A stretch of DNA of 64,000 nucleotides, from the NCBI RefSeq assembly GCF_947495995.1, contig NZ_CANMAX010000001.1, positions 372,001 through 436,000 of the forward strand. The letters run 5' to 3'. A model generated the notes under the pieces. It did no database searches. It worked only from the letters and a program-made list of their open reading frames with translations, and was not told the DNA's origin. The DNA is from an uncultured Tenacibaculum sp. GTDB lineage: Bacteria; Bacteroidota; Bacteroidia; Flavobacteriales; Flavobacteriaceae. The position numbers and the translations under genes are program-made. This document shows, one piece after another, positions 43,363-52,650 of the stretch; the stretch's first letter is position 1, and each line of letters opens with the position of its first letter.

Positions 43363-44856
43363 TTATTTTAAAAAACTTAAATCGAACTTTGATAATTGTT
43401 CATTTTCTTTTGCCAAATCGTATATCGTTTCATCAAAACTTGTTGTCACAGTTTTATCTGCTCCATTAGCTAATAAAAACTTTACTATTTCAGGTTTTTT
43501 GGCAACCATTACTGCTTTTTGTAATGCTGTTTGCCCTTCTTTATTCTTAGCATTTACATCGATTTTAAACTTCTGTAAGAATTTTAACAACGATAAACTC
43601 CCTTTATCAGCAGCTAGATGGAACAATGTATTTCCATCTTTCTGAGGTGTTGTAAAGTCAAATCCTTTTGCTTTTAACAAATTGATTTTCGACACAAATT
43701 CATCTTCTTTTTTAACATTATAAGACGCCGCTAAATAAAAAGCCAAGTTGTTTCCTTTGGCATCTTCAACAAATACATTTGCATTTTGCTCAAGTAAATA
43801 GTTAACTACAGCTGTTTTGTTTCTTAATGAATTGCTTAATGCAGATTGTCCTTTCTTGTTTTGAACATTAATATTCTTTGTTTTCTCTACTAATAATTGA
43901 ACTACTTCAAGAGAATTTCTATAACTAGCATTCATTAACGGTGTATTACCTTCTTCATTTTGCTGATCTGAACTTACACCTTTGTCTATAAAATATTGTA
44001 ATGAAGCTACATCTTGATTTCTATACGCTAGATTGTGAAGCGGAGTTAATCCTTTAGTTGTTGTTACATTTGGTTTCACACCTTTAGTTTCTAAATATTT
44101 GAAAAAAGCTAGAGAATTATAACCTCTTCGTCCACCTTGAGTAGCCATAATCATGGCATTTCCTCCAATCTTATTTTTATTCTTGTATGGTAATCCTTTT
44201 GCTATTAACTGATCAATAATTTTCTGATTTCCTTTTTTTGCAGCATAGTTTATAGCTCCGTTTCCATCGTTATCAGTCGCGTTTAAGCTTAAACCTTTTG
44301 ACACGAAATAATCAATCAGCTTAAAATCTTTTTGAGTAGGAATCGCTAATAATAATGCATTAGCTCCATGTAAATCTTTATCTTTCTTTACATCTGCTCC
44401 TTTAGAAACTAGATAATCAAATAATGCTATATTCTTTACTCCTGTAGACACAGCAAAATTTAATGCAGTATAACCATGACTATCAATTACATCTAATTTA
44501 GCTCCTTTAACAACTAAATATTTTACCAAATCTAAACGATTTTTGTAGGCAGCCCAGAAAACATAAGTTCGTCCATCATGAGTTAATTTATTCACTTCAT
44601 TTCCTTTAATCGTAAGTAAATATTTTATAATATCGTTGCTTACTATGTCCGACGTTTCCAATAAAGCATAAGAAATCGCATCAAAACTACTTCCGCTTAA
44701 TGCTGTAGGGTCATTTCCTTCGGAAATTTTAGTTTTCACAAGTTCTAATGTTGGTTTAGATTTCCAAAAAGCTCTATCTAAAAATATATTTTTACCCTTT
44801 TGCGCTTGCAGCATTCCAACCACAAAAACACATAGTATAAAACTCTTAAATTTCAT
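43363..44856 (-). CDS. Exported ankyrin-repeat protein
   Basis: A 497-residue protein: signal peptide (1-18, ending LQAQ) then about 12 ankyrin repeats across residues 40-480 (units such as DGRTYVFWAAYKNRLDLVKYLV, HGYTALNFAVSTG, EGNTPLMNASYRNSLEVVQLLV, EGQTALQKAVMVAKKPEIVKFLL). It is a periplasmic or surface protein-interaction scaffold. As first gene of the operon with DUF2271 and the PepSY fusion it may organise that redox complex. Confidence 0.92.
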   Translation of the reverse strand: MKFKSFILCVFVVGMLQAQKGKNIFLDRAFWKSKPTLELVKTKISEGNDPTALSGSSFDAISYALLETSDIVSNDIIKYLLTIKGNEVNKLTHDGRTYVFWAAYKNRLDLVKYLVVKGAKLDVIDSHGYTALNFAVSTGVKNIALFDYLVSKGADVKKDKDLHGANALLLAIPTQKDFKLIDYFVSKGLSLNATDNDGNGAINYAAKKGNQKIIDQLIAKGLPYKNKNKIGGNAMIMATQGGRRGYNSLAFFKYLETKGVKPNVTTTKGLTPLHNLAYRNQDVASLQYFIDKGVSSDQQNEEGNTPLMNASYRNSLEVVQLLVEKTKNINVQNKKGQSALSNSLRNKTAVVNYLLEQNANVFVEDAKGNNLAFYLAASYNVKKEDEFVSKINLLKAKGFDFTTPQKDGNTLFHLAADKGSLSLLKFLQKFKIDVNAKNKEGQTALQKAVMVAKKPEIVKFLLANGADKTVTTSFDETIYDLAKENEQLSKFDLSFLK

Positions 44857-44879
44857 TATTTAGTGATTTTTTTCTCCGA

Positions 44880-44887
44880 CAAAGATA
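44880..44887 (-). promoter_or_regulatory. -7 promoter box for the ankyrin-PepSY operon
   Basis: The minus strand reads TATCTTTG, an exact TAnnTTTG match, 23 bases upstream of the ATG at 44856. Confidence 0.6.
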
Positions 44888-44979
44888 GTTTATTTATAAT
44901 AAATCTAAATAAAAATATTGAAGTAGATTTTATAACGGTTATAGTTTATAAAAACAAGAAGTAAAAACGAATTATTAAC

Positions 44980-44987
44980 TACATTTG
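44980..44987 (+). promoter_or_regulatory. -7 promoter box for metG
   Basis: TACATTTG is an exact TAnnTTTG match, 28 bases before the metG ATG. Confidence 0.6.
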
Positions 44988-45015
44988 TAACCCAAAATAA
45001 GATTATAATTTTAAC

Positions 45016-47076
45016 ATGAGTTCTTCTAAAAGATATACGATTACAGCTGCATTACCTTATACTAATGGACCAATTCATATTGGGCATTTAGCTGGGGTTT
45101 ATGTACCTGCTGATATTTATTCGCGTTTTTTACGTTTAAAAGGTAACGATGTTGCTTACATCTGTGGTTCAGATGAGCACGGTGTAGCTATACCAATGCG
45201 TGCTAAAAAAGAAGGCGTAACTCCAACGGAGATTATTGATAAGTATCATGCAATTATTAAACAATCTTTTGAAGACTTCGGAATTTCTTTTGATAACTAC
45301 TCTAGAACTTCAAACAAAATTCATCATGAAACAGCTTCTGAATTTTTCAAAAAAATGTATGCTGATGGTGAATTTATCGAAGAAGTTTCTGAACAATTAT
45401 ATGATGCCGAAGCGGATCAGTTTTTAGCCGATCGTTTCGTAATTGGTACTTGTCCGAAATGTGGAAATGAAGAAAGTTATGGTGATCAGTGTGAAAAATG
45501 TGGAACAAGTCATAATGCAACAGATTTAATTAATCCTAAATCTGCAATTACTGGAAACGTTCCTGTGTTAAAGCAAACGAAACACTGGTTTTTACCTTTA
45601 GATAAACACGAACCTTTTTTACGTGAGTGGATTTTAGAAGGTCATAAAAATGACTGGAAAGCCAATGTATTAGGACAAGTAAAATCTTGGATTGATGATG
45701 GATTACGTCCGCGTGCTGTAACTCGTGATTTAGATTGGGGAATTCCTGTTCCTGTTGAAGGTGCTGAAGGAAAAGTTTTATACGTTTGGTTTGATGCTCC
45801 TATCGGATATATTTCTTCTACAAAAGAATGGGCTGCAAGAGAAGGAAAAAACTGGGAAGATTATTGGAAGAATGAAGACACGAAATTAGTGCATTTCATT
45901 GGAAAAGATAATATTGTATTCCACTGTATTATTTTCCCATCGATGTTAAAAGCACATGGAGATTATATTTTACCAGAAAACGTTCCTGCAAATGAGTTTT
46001 TAAATTTAGAAGGAAATAAATTATCTACTTCTAAAAACTGGGCTGTTTGGTTACATGAGTATTTAGAAGAATTTCCTGGACAGCAAGATGTGTTACGTTA
46101 TACATTAACTGCTAATGCACCAGAAAATAAGGATAACGACTTTACTTGGAAAGATTTTCAAGCGAAAAACAATAATGAGTTAGTAGCTGTATTCGGAAAC
46201 TTTATTAACCGTGTGGCTGTTCTTACGAATAAATATTATGATGGAGTTGTTCCTGCACCTAATGAGTTCACAGAATTAGATGAAGACGTTTTAGAACAAT
46301 TACAACAGTTTCCTGATATCATAGAAAAATCAATTCAACGTTATAGATTTAGAGAAGCTTCTCAAGAGTTTATGAATGTTGCTCGTTTAGGAAATAAATA
46401 TTTGGCAGATGAAGAACCTTGGAAAAAATTCAGTAAAGATGGAGAACGTGTAAAAACGATTATGTATGTTGCTTTACAAATAGCAACTGCGTTATCTGTT
46501 TTATCTGAGCCATTTTTACCGTTTACTTCTGAAAAATTAAAAGGTATTTTAAAAACCGATCCAAATTTAGGTTGGAATGATATCACAGAGAAAGATACTT
46601 TATTACCAGAAGGACATAAGATTCAAGAAGGAAAAGCTCCACTTTTATTCAATCCTATTGATGATAAAACTATTGAAGCTCAACTAGAAAAATTAGAAGC
46701 TACTAAAAAAGCAAATGAAGCTGCCAATAAAGCTATAGAAACTCAAAAAGATACTATTGAGTTCGATGATTTTACTAAAATGGATATTCGTATTGGTACT
46801 ATTTTAGAAGCTGAAAAAGTAGCAAAAACCAAAAAGTTACTAAAATTAAAAGTAGACGTAGGAATTGATGTTCGTACTATTGTTTCTGGAATTGCAGAAA
46901 GTTTTTCTCCAGAAGACATTGTTGGACAACAAGTAACTGTACTTTGTAATTTGGTTCCAAGAAAAATTAGAGGTGTTGAAAGTCAAGGAATGATTTTGAT
47001 GACCGATGCCGAAGATGGTTCTTTAGCTTTTGTTGAACCTCAACAAAAAGTAAAAAACGGAGGACAAGTTTGTTAA
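45016..47076 (+). CDS. metG: Methionyl-tRNA synthetase
   Basis: A 686-residue class I aminoacyl-tRNA synthetase charging tRNA-Met. Seen: HIGH (21-24), a zinc knuckle with C146, C149, C159 and C162, the KMSKS-equivalent KLSTSK (335-340), the anticodon-binding domain, and a C-terminal tRNA-binding (Trbp111-like) domain from about residue 580 ([20 protein letters not shown], ending [15 protein letters not shown]). This full-length dimer-forming type is normal for the phylum. Confidence 0.97.
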   Translation: MSSSKRYTITAALPYTNGPIHIGHLAGVYVPADIYSRFLRLKGNDVAYICGSDEHGVAIPMRAKKEGVTPTEIIDKYHAIIKQSFEDFGISFDNYSRTSNKIHHETASEFFKKMYADGEFIEEVSEQLYDAEADQFLADRFVIGTCPKCGNEESYGDQCEKCGTSHNATDLINPKSAITGNVPVLKQTKHWFLPLDKHEPFLREWILEGHKNDWKANVLGQVKSWIDDGLRPRAVTRDLDWGIPVPVEGAEGKVLYVWFDAPIGYISSTKEWAAREGKNWEDYWKNEDTKLVHFIGKDNIVFHCIIFPSMLKAHGDYILPENVPANEFLNLEGNKLSTSKNWAVWLHEYLEEFPGQQDVLRYTLTANAPENKDNDFTWKDFQAKNNNELVAVFGNFINRVAVLTNKYYDGVVPAPNEFTELDEDVLEQLQQFPDIIEKSIQRYRFREASQEFMNVARLGNKYLADEEPWKKFSKDGERVKTIMYVALQIATALSVLSEPFLPFTSEKLKGILKTDPNLGWNDITEKDTLLPEGHKIQEGKAPLLFNPIDDKTIEAQLEKLEATKKANEAANKAIETQKDTIEFDDFTKMDIRIGTILEAEKVAKTKKLLKLKVDVGIDVRTIVSGIAESFSPEDIVGQQVTVLCNLVPRKIRGVESQGMILMTDAEDGSLAFVEPQQKVKNGGQVC

Positions 47077-47082
47077 TAATAT

Positions 47083-47111
47083 AAAAAGAGCTGCGTAATG
47101 CAGCTTTTTTT
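47083..47111 (+). terminator. Terminator after metG
   Basis: AGCTGC and GCAGCT form the core stem with a 5-base loop, followed by seven T; A-tract on the other side also serves the convergent lipoprotein gene. Confidence 0.85.
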
Positions 47112-47487
47112 AATTTCTCTGAATTGTAAATTCTGGATTATCAAATTTTACTTCATAGACTATAGATTCTGGTTTATATTCAAATTGTAAAACTCTATTT
47201 GGTTTTCCTTTGAGTTCGTAAACTGAACCATTTTTAACTACTTTAAACTGTATGGCATAAACTGCTGTTTTCTGAGTTAATGTAGTTTCAAAAATTCCAT
47301 CTTTATCTTCATCCGTTAACGGAACTTCTACTTTCCATCTTGGATCTGTAAAATCTCCTTTAACTCCAATTGTTTTTACATCTGTTATACCTCTAGTATC
47401 TACTTTTAATGTTACTGTTTTTATGTGTTGTTTTTGTACACAACCTATTAATACGAATGCAATTATTGCTATGAATACTGTTCTCAT
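47110..47487 (-). CDS. Putative lipoprotein with glycogen-binding-like beta domain
   Basis: A 125-residue protein with lipobox VLIGC (C16). The mature part, KTIGVKGDFTDPRWKVEVPLTDEDKDGIFETTL then YAIQFKVV, has the strand-and-tryptophan pattern of CBM20/CBM48-like E-set domains. Ligand binding is a guess. It ends an apparent two-gene unit, three bases after the DoxX-family gene. Confidence 0.65.
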   Translation of the reverse strand: MRTVFIAIIAFVLIGCVQKQHIKTVTLKVDTRGITDVKTIGVKGDFTDPRWKVEVPLTDEDKDGIFETTLTQKTAVYAIQFKVVKNGSVYELKGKPNRVLQFEYKPESIVYEVKFDNPEFTIQRN

Positions 47488-47490
47488 CTT

Positions 47491-47973
47491 TTATAGTTTT
47501 TTAGAAATTAAATAATCTAATCCGAAGCGTCCGCTGCCTAAATACAAATTGTATGTTGAAACCCATAAGAATCCCATCGCTGGTAACATTCCCCAAGTAC
47601 CTTGACTCCATTTTTGCATAAAAATGGCAACCAACATGGTACATAAAATTAAAAATGACGCTAATCTAGTTTTTAATCCGAAGGCAAATAATAATCCACC
47701 AACAGCTTCGCTAAAAGCCCCCATCCAAGCAAAAAACACAGGAAATAACGCAAATATTCCACCGTAAGCTGCTACATCTTCAGGAAACCAAGCTGACACT
47801 TCAAATAAACTTAAGTTTCTATCGGCTGCTGTCCATGGCATTCCGAATTTGCTTGCTCCAAAATCTATTGCTAATAACATTCCGCAGATAAATCGAATGA
47901 TTGCAAAATGTAAATCTACCCACCAATGTTTTTGCAATACAGGAGTCATAATTTGTTTTAATAGTTTTCTCAT
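47491..47973 (-). CDS. DoxX family membrane protein
   Basis: A 160-residue protein with four hydrophobic segments (about 20-40, 62-85, 90-112, 118-142), matching DoxX-family features (FIRFICGMLLAIDFGASKFGMPW, FSEAVGGLLFAFGLKTRLASFLILCTML). DoxX-like proteins are quinone- or redox-linked but poorly defined. The upstream 253-base gap (47974-48226) has an inverted repeat that may bind the AraC-type regulator encoded just beyond. Confidence 0.82.
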   Translation of the reverse strand: MRKLLKQIMTPVLQKHWWVDLHFAIIRFICGMLLAIDFGASKFGMPWTAADRNLSLFEVSAWFPEDVAAYGGIFALFPVFFAWMGAFSEAVGGLLFAFGLKTRLASFLILCTMLVAIFMQKWSQGTWGMLPAMGFLWVSTYNLYLGSGRFGLDYLISKKL

Positions 47974-48050
47974 CAGTTCTAAATTTTATAGTTATCTAAA
48001 TTGTTAGGAGAATTTGTTTTCTCATTTTGATGACACAAAGATTCGAATTG

Positions 48051-48071
48051 ATAAGTCCACCAACGACTTAT
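48051..48071. promoter_or_regulatory. Inverted repeat, candidate operator upstream of the DoxX gene
   Basis: ATAAGTC and GACTTAT are exact complements with a 7-base spacer, 77-98 bases upstream of the DoxX-family ATG. It lies between that gene and the AraC-type regulator gene, so is a candidate binding site. Confidence 0.35.
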
Positions 48072-48226
48072 ACTGTATTCACAAGGCTCAGATACGATTT
48101 GAGACGTCTTAAACTATAGAAATAAGCTTTTAATTATGGATAAAAAAAGTAATTTTCTGCACATAATTTTTAGTAAATAATTATTAGAAAAATCACGAAA
48201 TAGCTCTTATGAAATTCGTCAACAAA

Positions 48227-49423
48227 TTACTGTTCACTGACTACTGATAATTGTTTTATAAACTCTGTAGGAGAAGTATGTGTGAGTTTTTTAAAAACTC
48301 GATTAAAAGTTGCTTTGCTATTAAAACCACAATCTAATGCAATACCTAATAATGAAAGTTGTTTGTGTGTTCCTTTTCGCAATTCATCTTTAAATGCATT
48401 TACACGAAATTCATTAATAAAATCGTTGAAATTTTTATCGTAACCTTGATTAATAATTTGAGAAAGTTGCGATCTATGCATTTGTAAATTTGAAGCTAAA
48501 TCTGATAAATTCAATTCAGAATTTAAATACGGTTTTTCAACCTTCATGTATTCGTCAATCAATTGAATTTCTTCATTGGAAACTGTTTTCTCAACTGTAA
48601 CTTCTTTTTCTTTTATAGTTTCAGGAGTAAAATCAAATGTTAAATTATTTAATTTTCCAGTGTCTGTAAAATAACCACGAACAGCTACATAAACTGTACT
48701 TACTGCTAAAAATAAATTCAACCACCATTGTTGTGTGTAACTTAGTTGAATAAAAGCAATATTAATTACTGTTTGAATGCTTCCGTAGAGAAATAATAAA
48801 GAAAAAATTACTAGAAAACTGAGTACCCAATTCAATTCTAATTTATAGGTATTTGAAAAAAACTGATTGATTTTCTTTCGATAATTATAGAATAATTGAA
48901 ATGTAAAGGCCAAATACAACAACATTACAGCAAAATCTAAAAATACGAGTACGGGTTGAACAATGCGTTCATCAACAGCTATTTTTAAAACTCCGTTTTG
49001 TTTATCGTTAAACCCGGGTTGCAATGCATCATAAATATAAATCACTACACGAAAAATCACAAGTAGAGACATTAAAACAAAATGCTTAAAATCTGACCGT
49101 TTAAATTTAAAATTTGATTGTGTTATTGATTTCACATAGAAATACAACAACGGGGCTAAAGCTAAACTAATCGGCATTAACCAATAGTTGATTTTTGTGG
49201 TTCTATATGTATTATACCATCCCATAAAACCAACAGTGTAGCAAATTTGTTGGTAGCAAACCAACAACAAAATAAGACTGAGAATTAAATACGATGTGTT
49301 TCTTTTCTTCAAGTACTTTCCTAATAACAAGCCAGCAAATAACAATCCTTGAAGTACCAATACCAAAAGTGGCGTACTGTATAGATTAAAATCTGGAAAT
49401 GCGTGAAACGGAATTAACATCAT
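48227..49423 (-). CDS. AraC-type transcription regulator with membrane-helix N-terminus
   Basis: A 398-residue protein: about seven transmembrane helices (residues 15-255), a short linker, and a C-terminal AraC-type double HTH (about 285-395; LNLSDLASNLQMHRSQLSQIINQ and ALDCGFNSKATFNRVFKKLTHTSPTEF). Such membrane-bound AraC regulators are common in Flavobacteria and probably sense an envelope signal directly. ATG 49423 is chosen: the frame extends to a TTG at 49429, but that codon is part of the -7 box. Confidence 0.9.
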   Translation of the reverse strand: MMLIPFHAFPDFNLYSTPLLVLVLQGLLFAGLLLGKYLKKRNTSYLILSLILLLVCYQQICYTVGFMGWYNTYRTTKINYWLMPISLALAPLLYFYVKSITQSNFKFKRSDFKHFVLMSLLVIFRVVIYIYDALQPGFNDKQNGVLKIAVDERIVQPVLVFLDFAVMLLYLAFTFQLFYNYRKKINQFFSNTYKLELNWVLSFLVIFSLLFLYGSIQTVINIAFIQLSYTQQWWLNLFLAVSTVYVAVRGYFTDTGKLNNLTFDFTPETIKEKEVTVEKTVSNEEIQLIDEYMKVEKPYLNSELNLSDLASNLQMHRSQLSQIINQGYDKNFNDFINEFRVNAFKDELRKGTHKQLSLLGIALDCGFNSKATFNRVFKKLTHTSPTEFIKQLSVVSEQ

Positions 49424-49426
49424 ATC

Positions 49427-49434
49427 CAAATATA
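49427..49434 (-). promoter_or_regulatory. -7 promoter box abutting the regulator's start
   Basis: The minus strand reads TATATTTG, exact TAnnTTTG, ending three bases before ATG 49423. The transcript would start at about the ATG itself, so it is probably leaderless. Confidence 0.5.
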
Positions 49435-49543
49435 GAAAATATGATTTATAACCTTAAAAAAACACGAACAACTTTATTTCTACTTGTTTTATAGTTTGAA
49501 ACCCTCACGAAGTTTGTGTAAATTAGCTTATCAAGATCTATTT

Positions 49544-51028
49544 ATGAAAAGAGTTATTGTTTTTCTTTTTTTTCTATCGTTACACATCTGTATTCATGGA
49601 CAGGTAAAAATTGGTGAATTTAAACACACATTAAATACCAACGACCAGAAAAAAATAAAAGGTTCTTTTTCTGTTGTAAACAAAACCAATGGTAATATTG
49701 CTACGTTTATAAGCGATAAAAAAAATATTTATGCTTATTTAACGAACGAAGAGTTAAAGGTTGAGCGTCAGTTACAATTCAAAAAGAAAAAGAAATATCG
49801 CGGTGTGGTTGGTAAACTATACGATAGTGATAATAAATTCACTTTTATAGTATCTAATACAAGCGTTACAGATTTTGGCATTATTGAATTTGATTTTAAA
49901 AAAGACACCGTTACTTTTAATAAAGACAATTTTAATTCTAAAGGATTGACTTTACTTCAAAATATCAATCAAAAAGACAAATCACATTTACTTTTTTTGA
50001 AGAAAAATACTTCTAAATTAATTCTTAGAACTTATGCTAACAATAAAGAAGCAATCAATACAACTTTTGATTTAAAACAAGAAAAGCTTTTGATTAGTGA
50101 ACATAAAGAAACAACACTATCGAATCTACTTTTTAATATTCTTTACAACGATTATACGATCACTAAAATACAGTCTTTTGACTACGCAACTAACAATAAT
50201 GAAATTGCAAATACAATTCAACCTGTTTCGGTAGAAACTGCTGCAGAATTCACAAAACTTTATAGTGATGAAAATAATATTACAATTGTATTTGATAAGA
50301 ATAAATTCTATACTCAAATCTTAAACTTAGATTTAACTAAAGGAACTCATACTTTAAAAAAGATAAAAAAGCCTTTATTTTCTGTAGCTGGAAGTAAAAA
50401 AATTTCAAATTCATTCTTATACGATGACTTTTTATTTATCGCCAGTGCATCAAGAAAAAATGTAGCGATTGATATTCATAATTTAAAAACAAATCAACTC
50501 GTTAAAAAACTAACTTTAGACAATACTAAAGCTATTACGTTTAAAAATACTCCAATAGTAATTAAAGGAAAAACTTATAAAAATCAACCAGATAATAGAC
50601 TTTCAAAACTGTTCTTTAAAAAGATTTTTTATGGTGATTTAGGTATTGCTGTGGCGAAGCAATCTGAAGATTTTATTATTACACTTGGAGGAAAAAAACC
50701 TGCAACACTGCATAATCCTATGATGAGTTTAAAAATGGGAGATAATGTATCTATTTATGCAGTTAATAATTACAGAGGATTTTTAGATCCGCATTCTTAT
50801 GTATTGAACAGTATTAAAAATCAGAAATCAACTTATATAAAAGGTATTTACGATCGTAATTTTACCCTAATAGATACTAGTATTGAAACCACAGTTTATG
50901 AGAAGATCAACGATTTTATAAAGCGTAATAAAAATCAAGAAAACAGTCATGTTTTTGAGTACAATAAAAAGATGATTTATAGTTTTTACAATACAGAATC
51001 GAACGTTTACAAGTTTTTGGCATTCTAA
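49544..51028 (+). CDS. Exported protein of unknown function
   Basis: A 494-residue protein. ATG 49544 gives a clean signal peptide (MKRVIVFLFFLSLHICIHGQ); a frame opening at 49484 adds a non-signal-like 20 residues. The mature part is lysine-rich with repeated beta-prone units (DKKNIYAYLTNEELKVERQLQF, TLDNTKAITFKNTPIVIKGKTY), perhaps a beta-propeller-like fold. No catalytic motif is seen and the family is not recognised. Confidence 0.7.
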   Translation: MKRVIVFLFFLSLHICIHGQVKIGEFKHTLNTNDQKKIKGSFSVVNKTNGNIATFISDKKNIYAYLTNEELKVERQLQFKKKKKYRGVVGKLYDSDNKFTFIVSNTSVTDFGIIEFDFKKDTVTFNKDNFNSKGLTLLQNINQKDKSHLLFLKKNTSKLILRTYANNKEAINTTFDLKQEKLLISEHKETTLSNLLFNILYNDYTITKIQSFDYATNNNEIANTIQPVSVETAAEFTKLYSDENNITIVFDKNKFYTQILNLDLTKGTHTLKKIKKPLFSVAGSKKISNSFLYDDFLFIASASRKNVAIDIHNLKTNQLVKKLTLDNTKAITFKNTPIVIKGKTYKNQPDNRLSKLFFKKIFYGDLGIAVAKQSEDFIITLGGKKPATLHNPMMSLKMGDNVSIYAVNNYRGFLDPHSYVLNSIKNQKSTYIKGIYDRNFTLIDTSIETTVYEKINDFIKRNKNQENSHVFEYNKKMIYSFYNTESNVYKFLAF

Positions 51029-51331
51029 AAAAAAGAGTGGTATTTCTACCACCCATAGTAACAAATCAATTTTGAGACTCTAAAGCCCCTAAATCTGGGG
51101 AATTATCTCTACTCCTCTGATAAAAAACTGTATTTAAAAATTTAACCACTTTATTTCTTATCTATCACATACTTTTTCATGTGATTAATAGAATTTATTT
51201 CATTAAACATTCTGAATTGCAAAACTAATTTCGTCTTACTAAAAAAACCTCCCTGTTTTCAGTGAAATTGAGAATCTTTTCATTGTTTGTAATCTTTTAT
51301 CTATAACTTAGTCTTATAATTTAAAGTGTTT
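51029..51331. other. 303-base intergenic region
   Basis: No gene is apparent. Two small hairpins occur: GTGGTA/TACCAC at 51037-51052 (no T-run on the plus strand; a T-run follows on the minus strand) and CCCC/GGGG at 51086-51100. No exact -7 box was found for the gene at 51332. Confidence 0.5.
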
Positions 51332-52234
51332 ATGCTGAAGATCGCTCATCACGAAATTTACAATCATCCTTTACCAGATAATCATCGTTTTCCTATGGAG
51401 AAATATGATTTAATTCCGCAACAACTTTTGTATGAAGGTACTTGTACTGAAGACAACTTTTTTCAGCCTGAAATTCCTAATAATAAATACTTTTTCACTG
51501 TTCATACTCCTGAATATTTTTTTGATTTACTCAATATTACTTTATCAAAAAAAGAAGAACGTAAAATCGGATTTCCATTAAGTGAACAACTTATTGCTAG
51601 AGAAATGATTATTGCTGACGGAACAATGAAAGCATCTAAATTTGCTTTACAATATGGCGTTGCCATGAATATTGCTGGAGGAACTCATCATGCATTTACA
51701 AATAGTGGTGAAGGTTTTTGTATGTTAAATGATCAAGCAGTTGCAGCGCGTTATCTTCAAAAGAAAGGATTAGCTGAAAAAATTCTTATTGTAGATCTAG
51801 ATGTGCATCAAGGAAACGGAACAGCTGAAATATTTAAAGATGATACTTCTGTTTACACTTTTTCTATGCACGGAAAAACGAATTATCCTTTTCATAAAGA
51901 ACAATCTGATTTAGATATTCCATTAGAAAATGAAACTAAAGACGATGAATATCTTTCTACTTTAAAGAAGGTTTTGCCAGAACTTATTGCTCAAGAACAA
52001 CCCGATTTTATATTTTACCAGTGTGGTGTCGATATTTTAGAAAGTGATAAACTTGGTAAATTAAGTGTGAGTTTAGCTGGATGTAAAGAACGTGATCGTT
52101 TTGTTTTGCAAACATGTTACGATCATAAAATTCCTGTAATGTGTAGCATGGGTGGTGGCTATTCTTTAGATATTAAAATTATAGTTGAAGCACATACAAA
52201 TACCTATCGTTTAGCTCAGGAGATATTTTTTTAA
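51332..52234 (+). CDS. Histone deacetylase-fold (class II-like) deacetylase
   Basis: A 300-residue zinc-dependent deacetylase of the HDAC/acetoin utilisation/acetylpolyamine amidohydrolase superfamily. Seen: GGTHHAF with the paired catalytic histidines, GFCMLNDQAVAAR, and the zinc motif DLDVHQGNGTAEIF, plus a later FYQCGVDILESDKLGKLSVS and GGGYS. Substrates may be acetylated small molecules or proteins. ATG 51332 is preferred over a GTG two codons upstream. A terminator follows directly. Confidence 0.92.
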   Translation: MLKIAHHEIYNHPLPDNHRFPMEKYDLIPQQLLYEGTCTEDNFFQPEIPNNKYFFTVHTPEYFFDLLNITLSKKEERKIGFPLSEQLIAREMIIADGTMKASKFALQYGVAMNIAGGTHHAFTNSGEGFCMLNDQAVAARYLQKKGLAEKILIVDLDVHQGNGTAEIFKDDTSVYTFSMHGKTNYPFHKEQSDLDIPLENETKDDEYLSTLKKVLPELIAQEQPDFIFYQCGVDILESDKLGKLSVSLAGCKERDRFVLQTCYDHKIPVMCSMGGGYSLDIKIIVEAHTNTYRLAQEIFF

Positions 52235-52242
52235 TGCAAATA

Positions 52243-52268
52243 AAAAAACGGCTACAAAAGCCGTTTTA
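52243..52268. terminator. Terminator shared by the deacetylase and GG-peptide genes
   Basis: AAAACGGCT and AGCCGTTTT form a 9-bp stem with a 5-base loop, with A- and T-tracts on either side. It lies between the two convergent genes. Confidence 0.85.
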
Positions 52269-52277
52269 AAATTCATT

Positions 52278-52499
52278 TTAACTGTCGTAACAAGTATAAT
52301 ATCCATCACTACCTCTTACACAGTAGTCTTTATGCGACCAATATCCCCATCCTTTACCAGAACCTCTACAATCTTCGTAGCACTCTTCTTTAGATGTGTA
52401 ATATCCTCCTTTAATACTCTGTTGTTCTTGCTTGTTTAATTCTTTGTGCTCAAGGCTTTTTTCAAGTAAAGACTGCCTTAATGATTTTAAGTTCTTCAT
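52278..52499 (-). CDS. GG-leader peptide (bacteriocin/RiPP-like precursor), orphan
   Basis: A 73-residue peptide. The leader is charged and helical (KSLRQSLLEKSLEHKELNKQ) and ends QQSIKGG at residues 26-32, the double-glycine site used by C39-peptidase ABC exporters. The 41-residue core starts YYTSKEECYEDC, contains four cysteines, and is rich in Tyr, Trp and Gly (GSGKGWGYW). No modification, export or immunity gene is adjacent; the neighbours are a deacetylase and tex. A disulfide-bonded secreted peptide is the simplest reading. Confidence 0.8.
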   Translation of the reverse strand: MKNLKSLRQSLLEKSLEHKELNKQEQQSIKGGYYTSKEECYEDCRGSGKGWGYWSHKDYCVRGSDGYYTCYDS

Positions 52500-52624
52500 T
52501 ACAATTGGTTTTAATTAAGGTTAATAATTTAAATGCAAAATTTAGGAATTATTTGATAAAGTGATAGCTATATCAATGTTAAGAAAACAAAAAAAATGAC
52601 ACCTGATAAATCATTATTTTTTGT

Positions 52625-52632
52625 GATATTTG
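52625..52632 (+). promoter_or_regulatory. Near-match -7 box for tex
   Basis: GATATTTG matches TAnnTTTG at seven of eight positions scored (first base G), 18 bases before the ATG at 52651. Confidence 0.35.
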
Positions 52633-52650
52633 AATCCCTAAATTGAAATT

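Noticed and set aside
51037..51052. Hairpin GTGGTA/TACCAC after the exported unknown gene as a terminator.
   Set aside because: There is no T-run on the plus strand; only a minus-strand T-run exists, and no minus-strand gene ends there.
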